Positions 35,251 to 46,700 are shown, numbered from the stretch's first letter. The stretch: DNA of 64,000 nt from Zelonia costaricensis (GCA_030849075.1 JASAOO010003508.1:1-64000); one strand, 5' to 3'. Translations and numbers: made by a program. Notes: generated from the sequence alone by a model not told the origin.

Positions 35251-36896
35251 TCTCCGCGGGCTTCGCCGCTGCGGCAGTTGGGGGGAAGGGAGAAGAGGGG
35301 CAGAAAGAAATCAGCAGCTCTGCTGATTTCTGTGCAAAGTGAGGAGCGTCGAGGACGAGGTGGATCTATGAATGGGTGAGTGTGCGTGTGAAGCTGCGTG
35401 CCTGAACGTGTATGTTGTCCTCGAAGAAGCGAAGCTGCGTATCACCAAAGCCGCTGTCTGACGCTGTGGCAGCGGTGGCAGCAGAAACAGCAAAGAACCT
35501 TTTCCGATCGAAGTGGGTGAAGGAGGTCCGGCGACACCACAGCTGACTTCACAAGCGCACCCGTGGCGCGGCTTCCCGTCGTGTGTGTATGTGTGTATGT
35601 GTGTTGCTACAGTCACGAGACCACGAATTCGAATACAGAGAGGGGAACGGAAAGTGATGTAGAGGTCACATCTACGCGCTTGTGTACGCCGCCATCTTGG
35701 CCACTACCCTCCACCCACACACACACACGTCGCCTCGATGCTCGTCACGCTGCCCACACCACGACGCAGGGAGGGAGGGCGCGAGCGGACAAGAGAAGTG
35801 CGTTTTCATGGAAGCGCACAAACACAAAGGTAACGCAGGCCTTTTTTCTGTGTACATTCTCCGCAGTCTGTTGGTGGACCACTGGTCTCCCCAAAGAAGA
35901 CGAGCGTGCTCCCTCTCACTCGGCGCTGCATGGCCGCGAGGTGTCGCGCTCAGGGAGCGGGGTGGGGGAGGGGCAGGCGGCGTGTCGACTGGTCTTGTAC
36001 GTGCATCTCGGCACGGGTCGAGTGCAGTTTGGGTCGTGGAGCGTGATAGGCGAACATTGGCTGCCAGGGAATGGGGGGAGGAGAGGGGGAGAAGGGCGAA
36101 CAGCACCACACACACGCAGCCACGCACATGAAGGAAAGGAACGGAACAAGAGCGAACCAAGACGCGCCCCTCTTCACTCCTCGTTTGCTGCACCGCCCTT
36201 CCACAGCCCAGGAGAGGCCCAAAAGACAAGCGAAGAGGGAAAGGGAATGAAGTGGGGAGTCCGACAGGCCCAAGCGCACAACGCGAACGGAAGGGAAGGG
36301 GGGCGGCTGGGTTGGAGAAAGAAGGGGGAGGGGTCGAGGCAGCATCTATACGTACATGAGTAGCCACGGCGTGCATCACGGCAATGCAGCGCCAAATCGG
36401 CCGTGGGAAGGGAAAAAAGGCAAAAAGGAAAGGGAGGGGGCAGAAAAAAAAAAAAGGAGAAGACACGCAGGATGGGGCAGGGAGGGGCGGGGGGAGAAGG
36501 GGGGGGGGGCAGTGTGTGGAGCAGAGCGACACACGTGCGGTGACCCGACGGCGGGAGAGAGAGAAAGAGAAGCAGAACAGCACGCACGAACACGCATGTG
36601 AGTGACAACCGCACTGGTAGTTTCCCCCTACCCCCCCCTCACCTCACCTCAGCTCCCCACCCCTCTTGCGTGTGGGACGGCGCGGTGTGCACGTCACTGC
36701 GCACCGACGCGCGCTAGGGCACGCGTGGCCCAGTTCATTTCACATGTGCACGCGCAGGCCTCCGAAACCCGCTCGCTGAATAGCGGGGCCCGAGATGGTG
36801 GCGGAGCTGCCATCGAAGAATTTGAAGGCAAGAGGAGGAGGGGCAGGAGAAGCGACGGCGCTCGTGCGACACACGCATGCCACACTCGACTCCTCC
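35251..36896. other. Intergenic region IFT46 to kinase
   Basis: About 1.6 kb of low-complexity UTR-like sequence with G/A-rich runs at 36400-36520, a G10 run near 36500 and short GT and CA repeats around 35580 and 35715. No gene supported. Confidence 0.6.
35269..35310 (-). promoter_or_regulatory. Candidate trans-splice acceptor for the CDK-type kinase
   Basis: A nearly uninterrupted pyrimidine tract in the transcript (plus-strand purines 35279-35308) ends in GCAG, with AG at 35269-35270, leaving a 19-base 5' UTR. One of the clearest sites in the window. Confidence 0.6.
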
Positions 36897-38318
36897 CTAC
36901 ACATGCTGGAAGTGCTGGTTCGAGCGGAACTCCTCGTACAGGGTGAACATGACGTGCAGCGAGTCAATCAGTGACGTGTACGTCGGGATGTCTAGGATGG
37001 CGCACAGCGTCCGCACGTACTGGTCGAGGTCGAGGTCGATGTGCGAGGGTGGGAAAGGGACGTCCGAGTTCAGCACCTCCTCGAACTGCTGCGGCCACAC
37101 CTGCATCAGCGTTTCAATATCCGGCATGGGCCGCTGGTAGTTCACCGTTGGCAGCGCCTTCTTGTAGTGCACCTTCTTGATGTCCGAGATCCACCGGTCA
37201 ATCACCTCAGGCCGGCTGGCCGCGTTTTCTAGGGAGTCAACGACGTCGGCGGCAACGCCGTGGGCGTTCGTGGCGTTGAGCTCGAGCAGCACCACCGCCG
37301 GGTTTGACTGCGGAATCGCCGGCTCGTCCACCACGTCGAGGCCGAGCCCGTCCGGCTTCCCGTCGGGCCGCGGCACCTTGACGAAGGGGTCGAGGTCGCC
37401 GATGGCGGGGATGTAGTCGGGCACAAACGGCCGCAGCTTCGCCGGCAGCTCCGCGGCGAACGGCTCGTACTTGGGAATCTGCTTGAACAGCTCCTGCATC
37501 TCGCGGTTTGCAGTGGCGTTGACGCGGGCGTACTTGGCCGGGTTGTACCCAAGCTGCGGGTCCCCGACCTGCGTCACAGGCGCCGCCTCGCCCAGCTCCG
37601 TCGGCTTCTGTCCGGCGTAGCCCTCGGCGCGGTACTCGTGGTCCTCGTTCCCCTCGGCCTCCTCGTCCGCCCCTTCTTCGTCCGCCCCCTCCTCATCCTC
37701 CTGCTCCTGCTCCTCTTCGCCGTCCTCTTCGTCGTCCTCTGGCCGCATCGCATGGCCCGTCCGCATCGCCATCGGCGTCGCCACCTGACTTGCCGTCGGC
37801 GACACGGGAATCGCCTCGTCGTGCGGTGCGTTCTCGATGGTCTGCCCCATCCCGCCCGCCACACCACCGCCGCCACCGACGCGGCCGGCGTCTGCCTCGT
37901 GGCCGTACGAGGGCCGCATCGAGGCTCGCGGCGTCGCAACCGTCTCCGCGTTCCGCACGTCGATGCGCTCGTCGTTCGGATTGTTGGCGATCAGCTGCCC
38001 GCCGCGCACCGCCGACCCCGTCGGGCTGTCCATGGCGGCAGCGGAGAGACCTTGCGAGGGGCGGCCGGTGCCGCTCGCGTAGGAAGGGCTCGACGACTCC
38101 GCGTTCACGTTTTCCGGAGTCGGCACCCGGAGCACGCGGGCGCTCGTCGGGGGGGCCGCATCGGAGGCCTGCCGCTGCGGCTTTGGAACGGGGATCGGCA
38201 GGTTGTCGCCGTGCTGGGCGTCGTCCGCCTCGGAGCCGTTCTCGCTCGGCTCCTCTTCCGTCGTCTCAGTGCCCTCCTCGTAGCCTGATTCGTCGCTGCT
38301 GTCCGACGCGTGGCGCAT
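36897..38318 (-). CDS. IFT46: Intraflagellar transport protein 46 (IFT-B)
   Basis: A 473-residue subunit of the IFT-B train that moves cargo such as dynein arm components into the flagellum. The conserved IFT46 core spans about residues 257-473 and includes PFVPDYIPAIGDLDPFVKVP, the DGKPDGLGL stretch, RPMPDIETLMQ, and the C-terminal LDIPTYTSLIDSLHVMFTLY segment, all close to animal and algal IFT46. The first 250 residues are acidic and low-complexity, with Glu/Asp runs at 195-228, a common feature of IFT46 N-termini. An imperfect internal duplication is visible at about 107-136 and 158-193. The core binds IFT52 in other systems. Upstream, a purine run at 38489-38514 (pyrimidine on the sense strand) and AG at 38424-38425 fit a trans-splice acceptor. 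Confidence 0.96.
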   Translation of the reverse strand: MRHASDSSDESGYEEGTETTEEEPSENGSEADDAQHGDNLPIPVPKPQRQASDAAPPTSARVLRVPTPENVNAESSSPSYASGTGRPSQGLSAAAMDSPTGSAVRGGQLIANNPNDERIDVRNAETVATPRASMRPSYGHEADAGRVGGGGGVAGGMGQTIENAPHDEAIPVSPTASQVATPMAMRTGHAMRPEDDEEDGEEEQEQEDEEGADEEGADEEAEGNEDHEYRAEGYAGQKPTELGEAAPVTQVGDPQLGYNPAKYARVNATANREMQELFKQIPKYEPFAAELPAKLRPFVPDYIPAIGDLDPFVKVPRPDGKPDGLGLDVVDEPAIPQSNPAVVLLELNATNAHGVAADVVDSLENAASRPEVIDRWISDIKKVHYKKALPTVNYQRPMPDIETLMQVWPQQFEEVLNSDVPFPPSHIDLDLDQYVRTLCAILDIPTYTSLIDSLHVMFTLYEEFRSNQHFQHV

Positions 38319-38423
38319 GTTCGCTTATTTGCTTTGTTTGTCGTGTCTTGCCTCGCTCGCTCGATGGTCGAGGGAAGTTTAGAGTGCGTCGCAAGGCGTC
38401 TGAGATCGACACGGTGCGACTTG

Positions 38424-38514
38424 CTGTGGCGCGGACACAAAGACGCAAAGAGGGTTGTGGGATGGTGTTGAGGTGCAGTCGCCGCAGTGGGAGACAGAGA
38501 GAGAGAGAGAGCGA
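38424..38514 (-). promoter_or_regulatory. Candidate trans-splice acceptor for IFT46
   Basis: A CT-repeat tract in the transcript (plus-strand GA repeat 38489-38514) is followed by a 60-base stretch without AG and then CACAG with AG at 38424-38425. The 5' UTR would be about 106 bases. Confidence 0.5.
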
Positions 38515-38583
38515 TGGGAGTCGTCTAGAAAGAGCGGAGTTGTCGGGGATGGCGGGGTCGATGCGCGCGTGCGTGTCGTGTCA

Positions 38584-38606
38584 GTGTGTGTGTGTGTGTG
38601 TGTGTG
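38584..38606. repeat. GT dinucleotide repeat
   Basis: Perfect GT run of about 11 units, some 270 bases 5' of the IFT46 ATG. Confidence 0.9.
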
Positions 38607-39275
38607 CAGGTGTGCGTATCTGAATATGTGTGTCGCGCCAAAGGGGGAAAGAAAAGGCAGGTAGTGCGGGCGTGCACGCAGAGTACTTTGCGGCGCAAAC
38701 GCAACGACCAGAAAACTGCCGGCAGCCAACGACAAGAGAGAGAGAGAGAAGGAGATGATCGGGAAACGTCGGAGAAGAGTATCGTGCAGCAGCAACGAGG
38801 CACCGTTGGACATGAGGACAGCAGCGTGTTAAGACCTTGGCACGCGTGCCGAGAGAACTCATCGGCGCCTGGCAAGGGGTGGACTAACCCACCTGCCCGT
38901 CGCAGGTTTCGTCCAGACGCGCACACTGACAAACGTCCGCGTCGCGTGTGTCGTGCTTGGCCAGTGACCCACCCGCCGGGCAGTCTCTCAGGATGCGGAA
39001 GAGGAAGAGGGAGTACGAGAAGGTTGCATTTCTTGTGCGAGCCTCCGCTGCTCGAGGCTTTTCTTTTCCTTTTTTTTCGTCGCTTGTCTGGCGCAGCCTG
39101 GCTTAAGTGCGCAAGTGCGATGCAAAGAGCGCGAGCGAGCGGCGCCAATGCTCATCTCTGCCCTACTCGCGCTGCGCGTGTGAGCATGGCTTACGTGAGT
39201 TGCCTTTCACAGACGGGGGGAGGTGGGTAGTTGCACCAGTTTCCTGCCTGCGAGCAGCCGTGCTGTCAACAGCAG

Positions 39276-39644
39276 CTACAGCAGGTGAAGGCCCACGAAG
39301 CTGATGGCCAAGGCAAACAACCCAAAGACGACAATAGTCTCCATGACGCAGATGCCCATCGAGCCCCAGAACCCGAAGCGGTCGTAGCAGTACGGAAAGA
39401 GCAGGAACATGGGCATGGTCGGGATAACATACCACAGGGTGTACCAGGCGTGGTTCGAGATGAGCTCCCTCGGCTGACCCTCCACCTGCAGCCAAATCAA
39501 TGTCAGCACCGTTACCGTTGGCAGCGCCGCGAGGAGGCCGCCGAGGCGATCGCTGTACTTCGCGGCCTCCGAGACGGCCACGATGATGGCCGCCGACAGC
39601 GCGTACTTGAAAACCAGGTACAGCACATCCGTTGTGACGCCCAT
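39276..39644 (-). CDS. Small DUF3147-like integral membrane protein, copy 1
   Basis: A 122-residue protein with about four hydrophobic helices. The central signature runs from SEAAKYSDR through GGLLAALPTVT and SNHAWYT to PTMPMF. This matches a bacterial membrane family of unknown function that I recall as DUF3147. It is a paralogue of the next gene at 40804-41160: about 47 of 64 residues are identical over the core by eye. The frame continues upstream to 39893, but the extra residues are not homologous and a splice acceptor candidate at 39816-39817 lies inside it, so the ATG at 39644 is preferred. No function is known; the conserved polar motifs facing the membrane could suggest transport, but that is speculation. 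Confidence 0.85.
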   Translation of the reverse strand: MGVTTDVLYLVFKYALSAAIIVAVSEAAKYSDRLGGLLAALPTVTVLTLIWLQVEGQPRELISNHAWYTLWYVIPTMPMFLLFPYCYDRFGFWGSMGICVMETIVVFGLFALAISFVGLHLL

Positions 39645-40803
39645 CTGGCCCAGGAAGGCACCAAGGCAGCGCGAGGTTGGGCCGAGGTGCCTGCGTCGGT
39701 GCTGTCCAATGAAAAACCGCGCGCTTCCGCGGTTGTTGAGAGAGCGCTTCTCGCGATTCAAAACTCCAAACGCGCAAAACACCCTCGCCAACGGTGAAAG
39801 CGAGGAGGCACAAAACTCACGATAGGGACAAGAAAAGCAGACAATACAGCGCAGAAGAAGGACGGTACGAAGAAAAAAAAAAGAAGGCAGCACGGAGGCG
39901 CAGCACGCAACACTCGACCGCTACGTAAGGCAAACACGCTCGAAACAGAACTCGACACTGGAACACCAGGGAGGGCGACTCCGGGAGTTGCCGGTAAAAC
40001 AAAACAAAAAGCGGTTAGCGTGTGAGAGGGAAAAAGGGGGCAAAGCAGTTCGCAAGAACGAAACTAAAAAAAAGAAGCGACCGTACTTCAGAGCGTCCGC
40101 GCCACCGGTGCGCACTCGGAGACTGATAGAGGGACAAAACTGGAAGAGGCTCTCGTCTCAGGTGATAGGCAAAAGCAAGAAGTGAAGAGTCCAAGGGTGA
40201 GTAGTGCTTGCGCGTGTCTGAATGTGTATGTTTGTGGATGTGCGTTGAAGGGAACTCGCATCAGTGTTGTCGCGGGAGAAGCTTGCGAAGTCACCGAGAG
40301 CTCTTACACATGTGTGCAGAGACGCATTGTCATCAGCATTAAGCACGCCGGGGGAAAGAAGAGAAGATGAGGGTTTCGGGCCAAACAAACAAAAAAAGAG
40401 ATGGAGTAGAAGAACCCGCTGCGGCTTGATGAACAGTCTTTGGAAAGCTGTGTGGATTGTCTGATCATAGCCGAGCCGAATCGGCAAGCGGGACAGACCG
40501 TTCAAGGTCCTTGCACAGGGCTATGCTCATCCGCCTCCGACGGCTCTCACACGGGAAGAAGAGGGCAAGCGCTCTCGCACGCCTCCAGGCTCTTTTTTTT
40601 TTTTGGCTGTTCTTTCACAACATGGCCGACGGCTAGACTGGATGTTGACGCAAAGACACACTCGCCTCTTTTTTTTGTGTGTTTTGAATAGCTGTAGCCG
40701 TCGCGGCACGTGTTGCACTCACTGTAGCAGAGCATCGCGTCCTCGAGCTCTTCGAAAGCAGAATCACACGCCACCGTTTTCTGCCGCTGTCACTGACGGT
40801 GCC
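39645..40803. other. Intergenic region between the DUF3147 paralogues
   Basis: About 1.2 kb of UTR-like sequence with an A/G run near 39870-39890 and a T-rich run at 40590-40601. I do not see a copy of coding sequence that would point to a third paralogue. Confidence 0.6.
39816..39895 (-). promoter_or_regulatory. Candidate trans-splice acceptor for DUF3147 copy 1
   Basis: T-rich tract in the transcript (plus-strand A/G run about 39866-39887), then AG at 39816-39817. This lies inside the upstream in-frame extension of the gene and so argues for the ATG at 39644, with a 5' UTR of about 171 bases. Confidence 0.45.
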
Positions 40804-41160
40804 TCACATCAGCTCCACCCCCCACCGCTTCATGTAGAGGGCAAAAATCTGAAACACAAGCACCGTAAAGACGCTGACGAGCAGCAGCGTCCACCAGAAG
40901 TCCAGGTAGTCGTACATCCACGGGAAGATGAAGAACATGGGGAGGGTGGGCAGCACGTACCAAAAGGTGTACCACGCGTGGTTTGAGATCTTCTCGGCTG
41001 GCTCCTTCTCCACATGCAACCAGATGAGGGTGAGAAGGGTGACGAGGGGGAGCGCTGCGAGCAGGCCGCCAACGCGGTCGCTGCGCTTCGCCACCTCGGA
41101 GATGACAACCACCAGCAGCGACGTGATCGCGTACTTGATAGGGATCCGTAACTTTTCCAT
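40804..41160 (-). CDS. Small DUF3147-like integral membrane protein, copy 2
   Basis: A 118-residue paralogue of the protein at 39276-39644, upstream of it in the transcript. It has the same four-helix plan and signature (SEVAKRSDR, GGLLAALPLVT, SNHAWYT, PTLPMF). The N-terminus is short and basic (MEKLRIPIKY), with no cleavable signal peptide. A longer reading would begin at a GTG (41175), so the ATG at 41160 is chosen. Tandem paralogues in kinetoplastids usually arise by local duplication; here divergence outside the core suggests an old event. Function is unknown. A polypyrimidine tract and AG lie about 50 bases upstream. Confidence 0.87.
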   Translation of the reverse strand: MEKLRIPIKYAITSLLVVVISEVAKRSDRVGGLLAALPLVTLLTLIWLHVEKEPAEKISNHAWYTFWYVLPTLPMFFIFPWMYDYLDFWWTLLLVSVFTVLVFQIFALYMKRWGVELM

Positions 41161-41209
41161 GCTGATCAACGGCACGGCGGACCGTCAAACAAAAAAACAA
41201 AGCGGAGGA

Positions 41210-41240
41210 CTGAGAGGTCCAGGAAAGAGAGGAGGGGTCG
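41210..41240 (-). promoter_or_regulatory. Candidate trans-splice acceptor for DUF3147 copy 2
   Basis: Pyrimidine tract in the transcript (plus-strand purines 41220-41236) followed by CTCAG, AG at 41210-41211. A second T-rich run at 41188-41200 could also serve a later AG at 41162-41163, but that would leave almost no 5' UTR. Confidence 0.4.
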
Positions 41241-43631
41241 ACCGCTTCGATGTGGGTGCCCTTGTGGGGCACAACGGAGTGCGTGAGGTATGTGGGCAGG
41301 GTGCACGCTGGCCTTCCTCGACTGCGGTATGGCGCAGATTCGCGCGTCCTTTTTTTTTCCTCACCAGGTGATGTGGCCAAGGATTCACGCAGGCAGTTCG
41401 GCGTGTGGGGTGCTTGGTATTACAGGTTCAGCGGAGAAGCCAAGAGAGAGCACAGGCTGTGACGAGCGTGAAGTAGGTGTCTCGTGTCGACGGCGTGGGG
41501 CGGGGCAGAGGGCATTGCACGCTGGCATGCACGAGTGTGGGCCCTCACGCAGAGAAGCATGCCTGCACGGCGCTCGCACCCGCAGTGTCGACGATTGCGC
41601 ACCGGACAGATGACGCCTGGCCTCCCTCCCTCCCCTCCCCCTCCTTTGCATTTCTCAGCAGCGCAGTGAGCCGCCTCGAAAACCAGCGGAGGACTGCAGA
41701 CACGCCACAGCCTGTCGCGCCGCTTGGAGTACCACTTTAACGAAGAGAGCGGGGTGGGCCGCGAAGGTGTCCGCAGGCATGTGCGCCAAAGACCAAACCT
41801 CGGCTCCACTAAATGGAGGGAGGGACCAGAAAGACGAGCTCACCCGTCCCTTGGTCCTTCCCCGTTTCGACTCCTTTTTTTTCTTCTTCTTTGTCTTCAC
41901 CTGCGTTGAGACGCGGTGCGAATGTTCAGGTTGCACGTTCAATGGTGCCGCGATGCCTGCGGCAGCGCGAAGGGAAGGAGGAGCCAATATCGTGTGTAGG
42001 TGATGAGCAAGGAGGGAGGGAGAGAGGGGAGGGAGAAACACAAAAGACAACGGGAAAACACAGAAAAATGCAGGAGGGATGGCGGATTCGGTGTAGCGCT
42101 GCGCGGTCACATTGGCGCGAGAAGAGGGGGGAGGCAAACGTGCCAGCGGTTGAAAGAGCGGAGCAGTGGCCCCCCCCCTCCTCCTCCTCCTCCTTTTCCC
42201 CTCCTAGACCACAGGCCTCCTCCTCCTCCCTTCCGGCTCCCCTCGCACGGCGCAGGGGAGCGCAACAGGAGAAATTACAAAACGCGCCACACGTGAAATA
42301 CAAAACAAGAAGAAGAACATAGCCAGCCGGGGTGCCCGCACGCGCGCCCCGCGCACACGCACCTGTCTTGCAGCGTGATTCCAAGTTGGGACACCAACGG
42401 CGCACTGCAAGCGGACATACACAAACACAAGCCCACGCGCGCATGCACACATCCTTCTCTTCTCTATCAAGTGGCGCAGGACCGCGCACCCTCTCATGCG
42501 CCCTTGAGGCCGCTGCTCGAGGCGAGGGTGGTGGCTCTGCGAAACGAGCGGACAGCTTTTATCTAAGCGGAACAGCAACAGCAGCAAGAAAGAAGAGAAA
42601 AATTGAATCCTCACCTCACAACGCAGCACAACGACTCCGCCAGACGTCCTTCTTGATCACCACGCATGTTACGGGCCGCCAAGCCCGCCAGCTACGGCCA
42701 CTGTTGATCTGGTAGGAGAAAAAAAAGGGGGCCCTTGCAAACCGTCAAGGCACCCCCTCCCCCCCCCCACCAGCACGGAGCAAGACACACAAACACACAC
42801 ACAAAAATTGAGTGGGGTTGCGCCAGACGAGCACAAGCGAGATCAAGCACACAATAGCGAAGAGCGAGACAGGGAGAAAGAGGAGCGACTCCGAAAGGGG
42901 GCGGAGCAGAGCAAACGCCTTCACGGCGGCGGCGACGTAAGGAGAAGACGGCAGAGGACGAAGACTCGCAAGGCAATGAAAAGGAGGCAGATCGTCAGGA
43001 AGCCGCGCGTGTTCCTCGCCTTTTCCTTTTTTTTTGGGGGGGTGCGGTTCCGCTAACGCCACCGGCGCGGCTCTCGCAGTTGATTCCCCCTGCAACTCCA
43101 CCTGGCGCCGTGCGACAGCGTGTAGCAGAAAAATGGGAGCCTCGAGGGAGGGAGTACACGAAAAAGGCGTAGCAGCCTTGGCACCATTGGCGGGGAGTAG
43201 CGACACGAGCCCTGGACGCAGACTCGATAGGGGAGAGAGAAACCAGAAGAAAGGGCGGAAGGCGAGGGGGGGGTACACTGGAAAGAAGCAAGAGCCGCAC
43301 GCGGTGCACACCGCGGCACGACAATCACAGCGAGATGAGACATGAAAGCAAAGAAGAAAAAAGGAGCACAGGCGTCATGTCAGCCTCTAGGAAACGCCGT
43401 GAATCACCAGCGGCACCACCACCACACACACATGCATACAAACACAGACACACACACACACACGACCACATCCCCCCTGCCCCTTCTGGTGCGCACACAC
43501 CTGGCGGCACCGGTGACGGCACATACACGCTCGGCCTCCGCGAGAGCAAGGCGAGCCGGTGGAGAGAGCTCAGCGCCACGGGTCCGCGCGAGCCTCTCTC
43601 CGGGCAACCCCCGCACACACCTTACTTGAGT

Positions 43632-43670
43632 GGTGTGTGTGGGTGTGTGGGTGTGTGTGTGTGTGTGTGT
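43632..43670. repeat. GT repeat with GGGT interruptions
   Basis: GT-rich run of about 39 bases, roughly 100 bases after the XMAP215 stop codon in transcript order. Confidence 0.85.
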
Positions 43671-43769
43671 CGTGACACAGGGAAAGAAAACGGAGAAGGC
43701 GAGCAGTGGCAAGAAAAAACACGTACGGCAAAACACGAACGCTGCTGCCCGCGCATGGTGGCGCGGCGG

Positions 43770-46700
43770 CTACGACAAGTTTCGAATCACAGGCGGCAGC
43801 TGAAAATTCGAGGCGCGCATCTTGTCCTCCTCCATTTTGCGCTCCAGCTTCCGCTTAATGTACATGCGAAAGGCCTCAGAGCAGCGGTTGAACTGCACGC
43901 GGAACGGCTCCTCGTAGTTGCTCAGCGGCGTCGTCTTGATGAACGCGTACAGCTCATCGATGCCGTTGCTGGAGGTGACGTGGTTACGAATATGGGCGAA
44001 GATGTCCGTCAGGTCCTTTCTCACCTCCCCGGCGAGACCCGCCGGCGGGTTCGCCGGTGGCGCGGAGCTGGAGACGATTGTGACAGGGACGCTGGCTGCG
44101 AGCTGGGCGCCGCTCGAGGCGCCGTGCGGACTCACGCTTGAGGAGCTTGCCGCCGTGCTTGCCGGCGTGGTCGTCGAGAGGGCACTGCTGCTGCCCGTCC
44201 CCGCGCCGGCACCAGCGGCGGCAGCCAGCGCCAGCCGCGGGTGAACCTTCACAGGCGTGCGTCCCGTCCCCTGCTTCGTCACCGACGGCGGCAACGACGA
44301 CGACGGCGTGGCCTCTGCCGAGGTCGACGCCGTTGTCGGGGCCGTCGCGGCGGCGAGGGGGTCGACGTGCAGGCTCACGCGCTTCTTGCGCCGTGACGGC
44401 GTTCGCTGGGGTGGCTTGCCCGGCGTCGTAGACGCCGCCGCGACGGCCCGCGGGGGAGAGTGACTCTGCCGCTCCTTGACCGGGGTCGGTACCGGGGACT
44501 GGCTCGCACGCTGCTCCTGGCGGCTCTCTTCGATGGCTTGCTGCTCGTTGTGCCCCCGCTCCTTCGCTGCCTTCTCGCGCAGCTCGAGGCAGGCGCGAAT
44601 GAAGTGTGTCACGAGGTTCTGCGGCCCGACAAGACGCTCCGCCGTCACCAGCAGCGGCGGCCCGTACCGCTTCGTCGCGGTCTGCAGGAGTGTCTTCACG
44701 GTGCGGATGGGCAGGTCGTCGAGGCTGCGGAAGGCGCTGGGTGGGTGCTGCAGGAGGTACTCGTGGCTGCAGAGGATCACCGTCTCGTCGCTCACCTTAG
44801 TGAAGTCCATCCGCATGACGCACTTAACCGTGACCTGGATGAACTTCAGGTCGCTCTTGTCGCCCGATGCGAGGTAGGCGGTAGAGTAGGTCGTCAGCCG
44901 CGACAGCAGTGCGCTGAAGACGTCGTTTGTGGGACACCCCTCGAGCAGCCGCAGCGTCGTCCCGTTCAGCGCCTTGATGACCGACTCATGCAGCGAGAAC
45001 TTCTCCGAGAGAAGGCAATCGAAGAACGCGCCCATGACACGGAACAGCAGCTGGGTGTGGCAGCGGGACGCGCAGCGTGGGGTCATGAACATCGTCGTCA
45101 AGCACTCCACCAGCGCCGTCGCGAGGTCGACGTTGAAGCTCTGCGTGTTCTCGTAGAGCCGCTCCACCATCACCTGCACCACCTCCGGTGTGCCGCAGTC
45201 GACGCCGGCGCGAAGGTGCCGGCCAAAGTCCTTGCACATCGCCTGCGCCACGTCCGGCCGGGCCGAACGAAGCCCAACGAGAATCTCACGCACCGTGTAC
45301 ATCTCCTCGTTGCCCTGGCTCAGCAGCGAGGTGTCGCCACGAGGCGCGGCAGCGGGGGCTGGCACGGGAGCGGGGGCTGGCACGGGAGCGGGGGCCGAGG
45401 AGGGAGTAGAGGCCGCGCGAGACGCCACAGGCGTCGCCTTCACCGGGGGTGGCTGTGACGGCGAGGCGGTCGGTGCACCTGATGCCGGCTTCGAGCCCGT
45501 CGACGCGCGAATGGAGGAGACGGACACCGTCGCCGGGAAGGGCGGCGGCGCGGTCGCGGCAGCCGTGGCCGCCTCCCTCCGCGGCGGCGGCACCGTGGCC
45601 GCCTTCACCACAGCGGGCCGCACCTCGGCAGCCGACGGAGGGGGAACAGCCGCGGCGCTGCCGTTGATGCGCTGTGGGGCGGCGGCGGCGGCGGCGGCGG
45701 CGGAAGCCTGGCGTGGGTCGACAGGGGTGCCGACGGCGGAGCGGCGGCGCGGCGTCACGGCCCCGTTGTTCGTCGTGCGCGGCGTGCGTGGGGTGCGCGG
45801 GGTGCCCGGAGTGCTGGCGCCCGGCGTCGCAAGCCGTGGCGTTGTGCGGTGGCTCTCTTCGTTGTCATGCTGGCCGTTAGCGACCGGCGCCGTCACCGTG
45901 GCCGTGGCCGCGGCAGCACCACCGCCCATCGCCTCCTCCGGCTGCCGACTTTGCGCGTGCTGCCGCTGGTGCTCGATTTGCCGCTCGACAGCGGGCATCA
46001 CAGATTGCTGGTCGGCCGGCTTCAGCTGGTGCACGCAGTGCAACACAGCCTCCTCGCCAACGACGCCAAGCATCCAGCCCAGCGCCCGCTCCGCCACCAC
46101 GCGCACGTCGAGCAGGCGGTCCATGACAGAGACGAGCACGGCTGGTGTGAGCAGCTGCGTGCCGGCCCGCGGCAGCGTCGCGTCCGGCGGCAGCCGCTCG
46201 AAGCCGTTCACCATCATTTCAAGTGCGTTCTGCCGGCACGCGTTCGAGTCGGACGTGAGGGGCCGCTGCAGCAGCGGTAGCATCGACTCGAGACCCACAA
46301 CGTCCATCGCGAGAAAGGCGACGCTGCGCGCCTCCTCGCGCAGCGCGGCCTTCTGGTCGCCAAGCATCGCCAGCACCCCTGGCGTGAGCTGGCGGAGCGG
46401 GCCGCGGCACTCGTCCGCGACGGCCGCCTCGACGACCGCCGGAATCAGCCGCAGCACGTCCACGACGACGTTCTTGTTCGCCTCCTCGAAGCGACTCTGC
46501 AGCGCCTTGAGCAGCGACGCAGCACACTGCGCCGGCAGCGGCCGCGGGGCCTCTGCAACGAATGCCGTGGCGCGGCGCACGCCCTCGAGGCGATCGCGCC
46601 AGTCCTTGCCATTCGCGATCTCCTGCAAAATGGTCCGCAGTGATGCCGGCGGCGTGGCGCTCGCGTTTGCCTGCATACTGGCGCGCGGCGAGAGCTTCGA

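Larger units (their letters stand above)
38319..39275. other. Intergenic region DUF3147 copy 1 to IFT46
   Basis: About 1 kb holding the IFT46 5' UTR with GA and GT repeats (38489-38514, 38584-38606) and the 3' UTR of DUF3147 copy 1. No gene supported. Confidence 0.6.
41161..43769. other. Intergenic region XMAP215 to DUF3147 copy 2
   Basis: About 2.6 kb. The part near 41440-41720 has mixed, GC-rich composition; 42000-43330 is purine-skewed on the plus strand; CA and GT repeats lie at 43428-43463 and 43632-43670 just after the XMAP215 stop in transcript order. No gene supported. Confidence 0.55.

Noticed and set aside
35672..36583. Minus-strand frame of 303 codons between IFT46 and the kinase
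   Set aside because: Ser/Pro/Phe/Leu-rich translation of pyrimidine-rich UTR, with no domain and no consistent start context.
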